Positions 1-50,588 of a stretch of DNA of 64,000 bases are shown in pieces; position 1 is the first letter of the stretch; every line of letters starts with the position of its first letter. This stretch comes from Microvelia longipes (taxonomy: Eukaryota; Arthropoda; Insecta; Hemiptera; Veliidae), in contig JACMZG010001863.1 of NCBI GenBank assembly GCA_018340805.1, forward strand, positions 51,973,361 to 52,037,360, given 5' to 3'. The notes beneath the pieces are model-generated. The model saw only the letters and a program-made list of their open reading frames with translations. It had not been told where the DNA came from and ran no database searches. The position numbers and the translations under genes were made by a program.

Positions 1-1176
1 AGAAGTAGTTTGATATTCAATTAATAAATAGTTCCCGAGATATTGGGGAAAATTTAGGAAAACCTACTGACTTATACCTTTTTTTATCGGTTCCAAAGAG
101 GTTGTTATCCCCTTTTGACTGATTTTCCACTTGTCATTTTTAAGGTTGTTGAACTAAAAATCAAACTATTTTTCTTGGTTAAAGTAAGCTTACTACTATA
201 GTAAATTTGTATATCTATATATCTTCTCTTAATAGAATAAGATATAGATATACAGATATATAGATTATCTTATATAGATATACTCGTACATCTCTAGATC
301 TGGTACATCTATATAAGAAAAGATGTACCATGCACATATAAGTAAATGATAAGTAAAATAAATCTTCATTATCTTAAAATTATGTTACTTATCCCATATA
401 TATGAGACTTATATGGTATATTCTAATAGCATTTGTTAAATAACTAATAATATATTATTGAATAAAATATTGTATTTTGATAATATGAAGGTGTAAAAAA
501 TATTTAGAAAAAAATATTAATTTGTTTTTCTATGGGTGTATATGAATGAAAGAGGGATTTATATGAAATGAATGAATTTACAGAGACGAGCGAAGCAAGT
601 CCTCAGAAGACGAGCTATAGTATAAATTTAACGACTTGTATACTCTGAGGACGAGCAAAGCGAGTCCGATGTGATGAGGAACAGTTCCGGGGAACCCGTA
701 CCCATTTTTTTATAATATATTTTGATATTCGTAGAATATTACCATAGCTGATTCTATTATCTTTAAAATGAGCGTTAATGGAGTTCATGATTAACAATGA
801 AAAGAAAAGTCTCTCCAAAGAATAAAACTTTACAGGCAAAACGCTTATAACCCTAGGTTAAACCTAGGTTAACCCTAGAGGCCATCATCAGTGCTTAAAC
901 ATTAAAAAAATAAAATTGAGTAAATTGAGTCAATTGTATAGCTTTAGATATTAGATTTATTAGTCTAAGTATTATTTATAAAGATAAATTGTAGACTCGC
1001 TTTTTTTCTTTTATTTTTAAACAGTTTTGTACTGATGATGATCTCTAGCTAAGTTGGAAGCGCTTTGCTATAAAGTTATTAAGTATTCTATAGACAGACT
1101 TTTTTTTCATTATTTATGGCTGATTCTGGTATCATGCATGAATAGTTCTCAAAACTTGTTATAATTCTGTCAACAG
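1..1176. other. Gene A intron, left edge
   Basis: AT-rich intronic sequence with no coding signal. It holds a fragment near 585-710 of the repeat seen at 54600 and 62800 (GAGGACGAGC-AAGCGAGTCC units) and a degenerate fold-back pair near 830-905 and 1020-1110 with the CTGATGATG motif also seen at 23237 and 23597. Confidence 0.5.
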
Positions 1177-38329
<37,153 letters not shown>

Positions 38330-38414
38330 TACTTGGTTTTGATAAAAAAGGAAACCATTAAGGCACTACTGTTAAAAGAGGATACAAATAACTTTGAATC
38401 CTATTATAACAGTG

Positions 38415-38484
<70 letters not shown>

Positions 38485-38689
38485 TGTGTGTGAGTGCATT
38501 TATGTCCTTTATAAAGCCAAATAGGTATAACATTTTAGATCATCTGATTTCCTTTTGTAGCTTTTAATGGATTCATAGGTCAAGAAACTATTCCAAGCAT
38601 TTGAGAAATCAAAGGTCAGAATGTAAAACCATGACCTATATTTATATATATATATATAATATATATATACTATATATATATATTATATA

Positions 38690-38730
<41 letters not shown>

Positions 38731-38985
38731 TCTGTGTGTGTTAGACAAATTACGTTGTTCGGCTAATGCATTTGGGAATTCCACGTGTATTGTCTGAGTG
38801 TGCGCTTCAGAAACTAAATACGGACGAAACCGCTTAAACTGCTATAGGGCAACAAACATTGGTGGTCGCTTGGGGGCCATAAAGTTGGGGGCGGGCGCCC
38901 TATATATATAATATATATATATATAGATAGTATATATATATATATATATTGCGTTTTGTTTTAAGTGTTTTTTTTATGTTAGGAA
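38330..38985. other. Downstream of gene A: TA tracts
   Basis: (TA)n at 38419-38480, 38640-38723 and 38902-38949. No polyadenylation hexamer within 180 bases of the stop and no gene. Confidence 0.7.
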
Positions 38986-39505
38986 GCTTAAAGCTTAGTT
39001 CAAAAATCAATCTTTTTTGTGCTTTCAAGAAATGGTGAACCTCAGAAAATTCTCTAGATATATTTGAAATTCGGCAAATTGTATTTAAGAAAAACAAATG
39101 TGCCGAGCTACATTTCATCATCAGCATCGGTTCTATTTGTATTGCTAGTTTAGTTAAAAAAAAAAACTTTGAAAATTAAAGCTATTTAAGTTGGAATTTA
39201 GAAAGATTGTTTTCAATTATAAAATAAACAAGGTAGCAAAGATATATTATTATTCGGCTTTTGACGGATATCCACGGATTTTATTGGATCACTAATATTT
39301 AAAAACAATGAGTGAGGTCAGTATCTGGATGGGTGACTACCGGAAATAAAAAGGATGTTATATACCAGCAAAGGGAGTCCCAAAAAAATTGGATTTGGGT
39401 GATTTTCGTATTCAGAGGACGAGCAAAGAGAATCTTTAGTGGTGAGGATGAGCCTAGCGAATCCGATAGAGTGAGAAAAAGTACAGTGGTAGCCTGTCTT
39501 CAATT
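38986..39505 (+). repeat. Dispersed family C copy with 5S-like segment
   Basis: Contains GTGCCGAGCTACATTTCATC, a 5S-like piece at 39311-39346 (GAGGTCAGTATCTGGATGGG then TGACTACC) and CAGAGGACGAGCAAAGAGAA. Related to 53985-54730 and 62185-62965. Confidence 0.6.
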
Positions 39506-41650
39506 TTATACTTAAGGACTTAAGATGTCAAAGAGCACTAAAAGATTAATATTAAGACTTGAATTGTGTCGAGTCAAAAGTAAAAAGAGGTTTCCCCTTT
39601 GACATCGCATCCTTGCATAGAAGAAGAATTTTAACTTTAGGATTTCGACGCCATTTTGCGAAAATGACTTAAAGGGTAACATTTTTATAATTAAAATAAA
39701 AATAATAGTGTAGAAATGTTTTTAATAAAATAATTTGAAAAAAAAAATATTGACCTTATTTAGCCCTTAAAGCCTCATCATAAATTCAAGAGATCAGAGA
39801 CAAGGATGCATGAAGGCAATGGATAGGAGTCAGAAGATGTTATAGGAGATAGATATCTATTAATATATTATAATATTATTTATATTAATTATATTAATAA
39901 ATTATAATAATAATAATATTATATATTATAATAATATATAATAATAAAAATATAATATTTTATAATATAATATTATATAATAATATTAATATTATTATAA
40001 TATTATAATATATTAAATATATTAATATCTATAACATATACACAGGGAGGACCCCAAAATATTCCCCCTCCCTTTTAAATTTTGAACTATTAAAGAAAAA
40101 TTAATGAAACCAGGGGTACTTTTATGTGTAAAGCGAACCTCTTTATGATGGTGTAATGGTGGCGTTTTAGGTTCTAGGGATGAATACAAGACATTTTTGT
40201 CTTTGCATATTGCTATCTAACACCGCCAGTGATGAACCTGAGGAGTGAGGAGAGTTTGGCCTAAAAGGGCCCAAACCTTCATTTCAAGGGGCCCAATAGG
40301 AGGGGATGGGGCTTATGTAGCTGTAATCAAATTAAAAGAAATTATTTTCATTACATACATTAAAAATAAACTTAAGCAAATGAAATAAATAAGTATGTAC
40401 AAAATAAACTCAAGTAAATATTAAGTTTATTCATTTAAATTAAATATTAAGTTAATAATGAAATATTATTAATTAAGTTACTTGCTTGCTCTAGAGCCCT
40501 TTAAAGGCTCTAGTCTTACGTCTGGGACTTTTATAGGTCAAGGTATAAAGAATAGTGGTCTCAAAGGACCTAGATTTAGGTAGGGAATTGAGAATATTTG
40601 AAGTAGTTTAAAAACATTTGTTACTAATAAGGAAAAATGAGTTGTGGAATTTCAAGTAATGAAATAAAACAGAGTCGAACGAATAATTTGTGCTCTTAAG
40701 CCAATGATGAGGTATTTTTACTCTTGGAAAATTCCATCTAATGTCGATAATTCTTGGGATCAATAAAACCATCAAACTCAAGTTGAACAAGAACTAAAAA
40801 ATAAAAGTATACCTTCCATTTTACTTTTGTAATTTTTTTTGCAAAATTTGGTGTTGCATGCGACTTCTGATGTTAACTACACCATAAAAAAATCCCGTTC
40901 ACACAATAAAAGATTTCATTAATTTATGTCAGCCCGTTCAAAATTCAAAAGAGGCGGGGATACTTCTGGTCCACCCAGTAAAAAATATTTATTTATTTAT
41001 TAAATAACATCACTTTATAATGGTTCAATATGTTGTACAAATTAATGGTTCAATATTATTATAATATTAGTTGATTGGTCCAAGAAACAAATAAATATGC
41101 AACAAGGATAAAACATTTGAGGTCTTGTGTCATCTTTTTCAGCAGAGCCTCAGGAGCTAACTTGTTTATCTCTAATAAAGTTTCTTCTTTCAGCTCAGCC
41201 TTAGGAAGAAAATTCAACTTAAGCTATACAACTTCCTTTTATCACGTGTTGCATAAGTAACCATTCCGTCTGACATTTCAGCACAAATGGTTTAACACTT
41301 AGGATTGATTGTTTAATTGCACCTCGGAGGACCATTGTTTTAATTTATAACAAAACAAACCATTATATCACAATAAGAATGCAGTTATACGTTTTTTGGT
41401 ACTATTCATAAAATTATTGCACCACAACTAGAGGACAAACAATTACTTGGTCAATACAGTGGCGCACCTAGGATTTGTTTTAGAGGGGGCTGATATGCAG
41501 ACCCCCATAAAATAATGCATTGCGGGTTCAGTATAACCGTGACGTACCCTATTTGCTATAGTTTAACACATGGATAAAATCAATTGACAGCGTGGGGAAA
41601 TAGTGTTGAGGAACTAATAAGGTTGGTCCGATTTGAAATAGTGGGCGTGG
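39506..41650. other. Intergenic region between the convergent genes
   Basis: No gene recognised. 39845-40030 is a TA/ATT-rich low-complexity stretch. The remainder is AT-rich single-copy-looking sequence with short frames lacking domains. Confidence 0.55.
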
Positions 41651-42173
41651 TTTAACATCAAGGATCTTAAATAAAGAGGATGACGCACTAAGTCGATTTG
41701 CCATACAAACAAGTGACCCCCATCGAAATACAAAAAATAGAGGAATCTCACTAAAACAACGTCAAAAACCAACTGCACATGCTTGGTACAACTGCGCATG
41801 CTTACAATTTATAACAGCGCAGGTCTTAAATTTACGCAAAACTTGCTCTCAATCCCATTGTTTATTGCTTGAGAAGTTTACAAACACGCTTAATTATCAC
41901 TCACTAAAGTGGCAAAGTATGGTCCAAAATTTTAAATTAAATAAGCACAAATGACTTAACAAGCACCACAAATGTAACAATCACGAGAAGCACAGAAGAA
42001 AGTTTAGAAGCAAACTCGACAACCTTGCCTCATAACCTGCGTTTGGCGCCTTTTTTCATTATAACCAAGGGGAAGGTAAGTTTGCTCCTATTTTTCTATC
42101 TCATACAACTTCCATGGGGTCAGATATATTCCTAAATGCGGCATCCCCTTTATCCAAGATTCTTGTTTAACAT
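41651..42173. mobile_element. hAT-type MITE, intergenic copy
   Basis: 41659-42165, 507 bp, same TIR family as 32755 (CAAGGATCTTAAATAAAGAG and CAAGAATCTTGGATAAAGGG). TTTAACAT flanks both sides. Confidence 0.92.
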
Positions 42174-42707
42174 CCAAGAATAACCTCATTGGCTCTCTAG
42201 CATTATTTTCCCACGCTGTCAACTGATTTTAGCCGTGTGTTACACTATAAGCGGCCAATAGAAATTCTCCACAAAAAGGAGACAAATATAAGCACAAATA
42301 GGTGTAAATGATCAATTTAGAATCCACATTTAAACAGTTTTGAAGGTAATCATCATATAGAGGACCTACTAAATTTAAACAAAGTGAGTTGAAGAAAACG
42401 GTACGATTAAAGATACTCAAATTAGGTTTTCAAATATTGCTGAATAGCATAATACCATTTTGGATCGTCTGATGGTATAACAAGAAGAAATAAAAATGAT
42501 GTCAAATCATTCTTACCTTACCTTTATAGTAGTTTTCCCTTTTCATTACACCTAGACGTTAAAGGCCTCAGTCGAAGACTAAAGCCAACGATTGTCCTTA
42601 ACATACTTAGTCAGGGCCCTAAAGCAGCAGAAACGTTCCTTTAAGATTGATGTTCATTATACATTTTAAGGCCCCAATTCTTTATACCTGGACCTTTAAA
42701 TATATAT

Positions 42708-43212
42708 AATTTGATACCACCGAGTTTTGCAAAACATGAATAGTTAAAAAAAATGTTAATTTATGAATAAAAATAAAATTTTAATGTGACTTCATGAAAA
42801 TTTATAAAAGTACTATTTAAATGACACAATATAATTTTGCAAGAGACACCTAGGAAATGTAACAAGCAAAATGCATGCTACATCTAAGAACTGTTTCATC
42901 ATTCGACATTCGTCATCACTGATGGCTCGACATAATGTCATGTCCCACTCTGCTTCGTTGCGTCTAACTAACAGAGTGCCGACAACGCCTGGACTTACTC
43001 TGACCATTAATTAAAATTCCGAAGTATATAATGTGAAGTATTTACCAAAGACAAGCGGTCCTCTCTTATGTCAAGCCATCAATGATGACGAATGTCTAAT
43101 GACGGAACATTTTCCAGAAGTAGCATGCATTTTTCTTGTTACATTTCCTAGGTGTCTCTCGCCCAATTTCAGTTATTCATGTGTTTTGCGAAACTCGGTA
43201 GTATCAAATAAT
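42708..43212. mobile_element. Fold-back MITE
   Basis: Ends ATTTGATACCACCGAGTTTT and AAACTCGGTAGTATCAAAT are inverted; inner arms share AGACACCTAGGAAATGTAAC and CATTCGTCATCA. Non-coding. A half copy is at 10640-10870. Confidence 0.8.
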
Positions 43213-43536
43213 ATATGTTTTGCTTGCCATGCATGATGGCGGTAAGAGAGCACCACTCGTCTCTGATAAATACTTAATCTTCGGACGCGAAGATATTTAT
43301 TATCTACGTTCTAGCAGATGATATACTTGGCGGATAAAAGTCTATTATTAGTCGATTTATACGCTAACTGACTAGCTAAGACATCCATTTGCTCATACTA
43401 TCCGAACCTGCGTTCTAATTCTTCCAAATTGCTCCATCAATATTTGTTGTATAGTAACACATTTTATACACATAAACATCCAATTACCGATTTTGAAGAA
43501 AATATTAACTTTTGTCGATGTTTTGAAGAAATATAT
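43213..43536. other. Intergenic, 3' of gene B
   Basis: About 320 bp with no feature seen. Confidence 0.5.
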
Positions 43537-43542
43537 TTTATT
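43537..43542 (-). terminator. Poly(A) signal of gene B
   Basis: AATAAA on the minus strand about 105 bases past the TGA of gene B, within ATTAAATAAAATATAT. Position and sequence fit a canonical polyadenylation signal. Confidence 0.65.
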
Positions 43543-43645
43543 TAATACTTTGTTGTTTTTATCACGGGTATATGAATACTTGGATTTCTTTTCACTCCAA
43601 CTACTGAAGGTATAGTTAAGAGTTAGAGGTTTAACATAAGAGATA

Positions 43646-43821
43646 TCAGTAGTTGTTTCTCATAATTTGTCTAAGCCAGTTACTGTGCGATAATACGTTG
43701 GTAAAGACAGCGTATTCGTTTTGCATCACTCTCTTGACGCTAACCACTCCATACACGTAATGAAGGTTGTCGTGTACAAAAGTATAGCCACCTCCTGAGT
43801 CTCCAGTCTGGGTGCCGGAAC
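43646..43821 (-). CDS. Gene B exon b12: catalytic Ser exon and stop
   Basis: Opens GSGTQTGDSGGGYTFVHDN and ends WLRQIMRNNY then TGA. Same 176 nt as gene A's last exon. The active-site Ser is present, Gly is at position 189, and the Cys191-Cys220 pair is missing, as in gene A. Confidence 0.88.
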
Positions 43822-46800
43822 CTAGAGCAATCGAAAAACAACCATTCTCATATTCTTCATATAATATTATGTAAAATTATCTTAATAACCTGTTTTCATC
43901 TTATGGCGTCCCACTAACAGTGATTGCAAGTGTCGAAGTATTTTTAGATTTATTTAGATGTATTTTTAGATACAGAACCTTGAGATGGCGGTATCATCTC
44001 AAGAGAATTCATCATACCATACCATTTAGTAGTCTCAAGCAGTCTAATTGCTAAGAGTAGCAATTATTAGCAATCTAAGTTGTGTTAGAATGGTTAACCC
44101 TCTGGTGTAATGGTTACCACGTGCGCCTGCCAGCCAGACAGTCCGGGTTCGATCCCGGTCGGGACCTCTAAGATTTTAATGCGAGGGATGGAAATCCTTT
44201 TCCATGCCAATCCAAGTCGGTGGTTCCGTGCCTGTGCGATGTTAGGTACTTGTAAAAGATCCCTAACCCTAAATGAACCTGGGTTTTGGCAAAAATTTAG
44301 GACCCTCAATAGTAGTTTATATTAAATATATACGTTTCTGCCTTATGGTTTCGAGAGCAGGAAACGCTGGTCTGGCAGTGGGGCACGTGTTGTTTCTAGT
44401 TAAAGCTATAGAAACTTCAAGTAAAATCACGACTCTTCTGCGGATTAGACGTAAAATGCTTGCACAACGACTCATAAGAGAGAACACAATCTTCTATCTA
44501 AGAGAGTCAGAAAGGGGCCAACAACGTGGCCTACTTGCTAGGTGGTCTATCACCTCTCCCTAATTACTATTACTATCACTGTGTTAGTATTACGTAATCG
44601 TCCTGCCGGTGAATACGGGCGATATGACGTAATTTATCTCATAAATTTACAATTAGCTATCGCAATTCGTATCATTAGGAATAATCATAGTCAACAGGAA
44701 TAGTTGAGTATTGACGGTGGCTGATTTTTAAATCGGGAAATTAAATCATTTATTATCTTGTAACTAAGAAAATCTTGTAAAAAGTAGGAAAATCAACTTT
44801 TCTTACCTTTCAGTTTTATTTACCTGCATAGATCCAGGAGTAAACATAAGAAATGAATGAATGAATAAAACGATAACGGTATGGAACAACATTCAGGTAC
44901 TACACCCTATATACCATTGCCAACACTACCTTTTAAGTTAATTCACTTTTCTGGCACGCCGCCAAGGAGAAGAAGCTGATGATTGCCTCACAGTTTAAAG
45001 TATTGCCAACCTAGCAACTTCACTTTGAAACGCCAATGACCGTCTCCACCCAATACGGACATGACTTGGCGGGATAGAAAAGTTGATTTCCCTACTTTTT
45101 TTGGATCAAAGACTTGGCGGGGAGTTTTTTAACAAGTAAGTGGTTTTTTGGTAAGATAAATAAATTATTTACAGAAAGAAACTATTTTTATACCATTAGC
45201 GAATTCCAAAGGAAATTCGCTAAAAATACTTTATTAAGTACAAAGTACCTAAGTTACAAGATAATAGATTATTTAATTTCCCCACATATCAAAATGTGAT
45301 CAGTAGTTTAAGCTGTAGGCGCGTAAACAAAAAAATGCAGAAAGAAGAAGAATAAGAAGTCGTCAAAAATGTCATTTTCAAACCTCATTTTCTCTACTTC
45401 TGCTTGGCCGATTTGGATGATTTTTTTTATTTTTTATCTACAAGACACGCACTTTAAGGATATTATGTATGTAACTATAGCTGTTTAAATTCAAATTAAT
45501 ATTTGAAAGAAAAAACAAGTATCAACTTAACTTCAAACAAGTATCACTCGCAAAAAAGTTAAGTAGTGCACACGAAAAAAAAGTTTAATTAGCCGCTCAT
45601 TTTAAGATATTTAAACGAACCAAGTATTTAAATATTCGATCTTAAACCTCTATTGGATGTGACCTAACGTATTTCTTACACATTTTATACTAAATTGTAC
45701 AAATAAATGCAATAAAAACTAAAATTTTGAGTACCGTATAGATTGTTTACATTTACAAAGGTAAATCAAGATGGCTGCGCTCATAGGAAAATTTGAGCCA
45801 ACTCCCTGGAGGACAAAATGTGAACTACATGCCAGTTCTGACAGAAATCCCATTTATTTCCCTACTTGGTTTATATATTACTTTAGTCACTGGTTATTTC
45901 CGTTTATTAAAAACGAAATGAATACATTTCCTTATCTTGCTTTGAAGTGAACCTTTTACTTGTAGTTAAACCTCATCTTTTTTACAAGATAATCGTTTAA
46001 TTCCGATAAAAAAAGTTAATACGAACCGTTTCTGTACAGGACACAAATTTTGTCTGCATTCAAATATTCGTCGAATTTTTGGCCGCCAAATCGTTTTCTA
46101 CAAGATTCTAAATCTAAATAATCCATCCAGGCATCCATGAGTACTTGACTAGGAGGGCCTCCTTCTACTAAACTACCCCAACCTAGCACCTGTAAAAGAA
46201 TATCAATCATTATAGTTTAACTTGAAAAGTCTTTCAAAGACGAACATCACAGAAAACTCTTCATCTTCCAATTTACTTTTATACCCTTACTGAAATTATA
46301 AAGTAATTTGTTTTGTTCTTATAAAAATTAAGACGCACATAACACGGACATACTCTTACCCCCCCCCCCCCCCAGGTAGTTAGATTATTTTTTATCCGTC
46401 CCTGGAGAATGCGCAAAAAAAATGTTTGCCCCTTGCACGGAATCCTCTAGGTATGACACTAGAATGCCTCAATATCAGTTTTAACTCTGTCAGTTACTAT
46501 TTAACCTTCTTCCGATTCAACTTACGTGGCCAGGTGTATTCGTAGGGATTCCATTTTCAGAACCAAAGTCCAAACAAGCTGGCATGGCGTAGTCTGAAAA
46601 CTGGACATCTTCTTTCAAAATTAGAACAGCTATATCCTGAGCATACTTGGTTTTGATTCCATTGTAGTGCTCTCCTGGAATTACTTTCTTGACCTGCGCT
46701 GAAAATGAGGTGCGGTTTTATCCTATAAAATGTCATTTGAGTGACAATACACGACATAACCAAATAAGTGATACTATATAGTTACTGGAATGTATGAGCA

Positions 46801-49800
46801 AAAAGATTAAAAAATTTGTAAAGACATGAAGGATAAATTAGCATATTAGGATATTAAATTAAGGTTAAATAAATGTTATAATTATTAGTCAACAAAAATC
46901 CTAGAACTAATCAAGGGAAAAGATCTTCTGTAAAAAGTGAACACTAGGGTATTTGTACAAAAGACTTAATGTCGCTGTGCATGGGTTTTATACCTGTCCT
47001 CAAAATCTAATAATAATAATAAGACACACACATATAGACACACAACTTTGTAAAAACTACTCAGGAGGTCTTAAAAACGCAAGTAATGGATAAATTAGAT
47101 GAAACCCAGTTTAGACTGGGTAGATTTTGACCCTATGTACTTATGGTATAATTAAGGAAAAATAAAAATAGGACTTACCTTAATTCTTTGTTCAAGTTCG
47201 TCTTTTTCAGACCAGCTACTGTGGACTTTCCCAAGTGCTACTGTTATATCGTTGGGATTCTTAGCCATATCATTGTCCCATATACAGTGACCAGCTGTAA
47301 TAAGTTACATAATCAACAACTTCTTCCTCCTTTAGATGGGAAAATAATAATACCTTTTATATATTATATATATATTTATATTATATATATATATTAGTTG
47401 GGATTAGTGGGAATTAGTTACCAATTTATGACCTTATGACCACTTGAGGAAATTATTTACGACTTTAAGACTACTTGAGGGATTTAGTTACCAATTTATG
47501 ACCACTTGAGGGAATTAGTTACGACTTTAAGACCACTTCAGGGCATTAGTTACGATTTCAAGACCACTTGAGGGCATTAGTTACGCGTTTAAGACCACTT
47601 GAGAGAATTAGTTATGACTTTGTGACCCCTTGTGAAAATGAGTTACAACTATTAAATATTCTGTTACGAAGAGAGCTGATTTCGTTCTATTATAATCTTC
47701 AATAGAAATTATGCAAATCGTCCGCTTAGAAAGAGCCCAGGGGAATTTACATTGTGAAAAAGGAGAGGTCACAATTTCTCCTAGTAGCTTCGCCTCTGCC
47801 GATGTCTAGTCCTACTTCATTCTAGACTCGCCAGTCAAAATAAACTAATCTATACCTTAGTTTCCAATTTTGATATAGTTATATTTGTAGAATACCTGTC
47901 AAAGGTTTAAAACAATCTTTTAAATGTTTCGAATAGTAGCTATACGTAAAACAATTTTCAAAAAGAAACTGTTCTATGTCGTTTTGTTATAGATCCTTCT
48001 GGCTGAAAAATTAATTTGTGGAAAGGAAGTTACAGTGATATCTGAAACAGTTATAACCTTGATTTGATAAAATATTAAAAAATTCTAGCGCTGTGGTTCG
48101 CATGCCGTGCGAATTTTCTTTAGAATGCATGTTCGTCTATTTGCGCATACGAACATACGGATATTCCGACCTTTATTCAACTTTATTAAATTAAAAAACA
48201 AATAAAAGTGTAACATATCAACTGTAAAGCATAAACCGTAAAATTATGAAAAAAGCAGAATTGTTAAGATAAAATGCAGAATATGCAACTTGTCATATCT
48301 TTCAAACTCCAAAAAAGGAAAAAGTAGTATCAAATTGCGAACCCGAGTCTTTGACTATGAGTACTTTAAGTGGTCTTAAATTTTCATCCGATAATAATCT
48401 GCGTAGTCCTCTCCGCGGTTATTGTCATAAAGATTAAAGTCTTCCGGTAGTGACCGCATCAATTTCAGTTTTGTTGAGCATTGTGATCCAACAAGGAGTA
48501 AGGGGTTGATTATACATGATGCTCACATTGTTAATTTTAGTACTCACCATTTTTTCAAACAATTCTAATATTTTATAAATATAATATGATATATTATATA
48601 AATTTTGTTAACTTGGGTCCCAATTTTGACCTCTAAAGTGCGTTCTATCTTGGACACCCATCGGATACGAGCCGACATAATTGCAGGTCCTTGATCAGGA
48701 ATGTATTTAAGATAAATTGAGACCGGTTTTAGCCATTACACTTTTTATTAACTTGGGTGATAAATTGACCACTTTTATGGCTTCCAGTGGGCGCAGAATT
48801 AGCTCCCCATCTGATTTAAGGCGGCAGAATTGCAGATCCGTAATAAGCAAAGTAAAGCATAAATTAATCTTGGTTTAAAGTATTACGTTTTTTATTGACA
48901 AAACCCCGGGGCTCTTGGTCTATATGTTTTCAAAAGATAAAAATGGAACTTAACTATAGCGTTTACCACTAATTAAAATTTACTAATAAAGACGAGATCA
49001 TATAATTTAAATGCAAAGTAAAAAAAAAATAATGACCTGTTAAAATTTTATTAGAGTCGATGAGAGTGCCTCCGCATTTGTACTCATAACCTATATTGCC
49101 GTTTGGTTGTATCTGTCTCCAATAAACAGCTACATGCCATGGATATTTCGTTATATTATCCACTTTCATTCCATTTGATATCAACACTTTGGTTTCCAGG
49201 GTAAACGTTTTTCCACAAACTGTCACACATTAAAATGAACAAAAGAAAATTATTATGACGTTGAGCCATCGATAAAGTCGTTAACGTTGAGTATTTCCTA
49301 GCCGTCTCTCCAACAATTATTGAACAAAACTGACCATAGATAAACAATATTAACATAGATGGTTCACTCCCGACCGTAGTGGGAACACTCAATTGACAAG
49401 TTTGTGTTTATGATTTAAGTTGGGGGCCTCATCACAAATCTTGAAGAGCGCTAGTAGTAAAATCTGTTTGCTCTATTCTCTACCAGATTGTGCTGTAGTT
49501 TTTTTTTAAATTCAAACAGTTGCCAATCGTTTAGTAAAATAAAATAAAAGTAAACAAAGACCTATGGTAATGACGAAATATTCTCCATCAATTCATTTAT
49601 GTTTTAATGTTTACTGACCCAAGTAGTAAAAATAAATGAACTTAGACTGAAATATGATGATAATATATAATTACATTTATTCTTAAACGAGTTTAATATG
49701 TTACTGAATTTTATATTTTTTGAATATATATCAAGGCGTATGCTCAATGTAAAATAGCAAACAATAGTTTGTATGATAAAACAAGTTAACAATTCTGGCG

Positions 49801-50392
49801 CGGTAGTCCGCATGTTGAGCGAAATTCCTTTGGAATGCGTTTTTTCCGTTCATAACAACCACTTGCTTAAGGTTCCGGTTTATGCTTTAAACCTTAGCAG
49901 TTACTCAATTATCAAGCACTGCTCGTACTCATTTTGGCTGAACTTTTCAAAGGAAATGCGCATAATTATCCACTTGGTTATACAAAATTATGCCTCTGAA
50001 ATTGGCAGTGCGCACTATTATTCGAACTAGTTTAAAGATCAGTTAGTGTTTATGTTTAAAGGTTTTAGCGCATTTCCTCTGAAAAATACTGACAAAATTA
50101 GGTGCGAGCAGTGCTTGATAATTGAGTAACTGCTTAGGTCATAAAGCATAAACCGGAACCTTAGGAAAGAATGGGTTGTTAAGCACGAAAACACATATTC
50201 TAAAGAAAATTCACCCAATATGCGGACCACCGCGTCAAAATTATTTTGTAGTTATAAACGTATAAAACGTAAAAAAACTATAAAAATTATGTTAAAAACC
50301 ATTAACGTATATAACCGTATGTAACCGTTAACTAACGTTAACGTTACAAATATACTGTTTTTCCTGTCATATTTTATCCATCTGTTTTTATC

Positions 50393-50476
<84 letters not shown>

Positions 50477-50500
50477 ATATATATTATATATTATTATATT

Positions 50501-50588
<88 letters not shown>

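Noticed and set aside
585..710. GAGGACGAGCGAAGCGAGTCC as a hammerhead core
   Set aside because: It has a CUGAGGA-like and GCGAAGC look but lacks GAAA followed by a UH cleavage site in the right order; treated as the tail of repeat family C.
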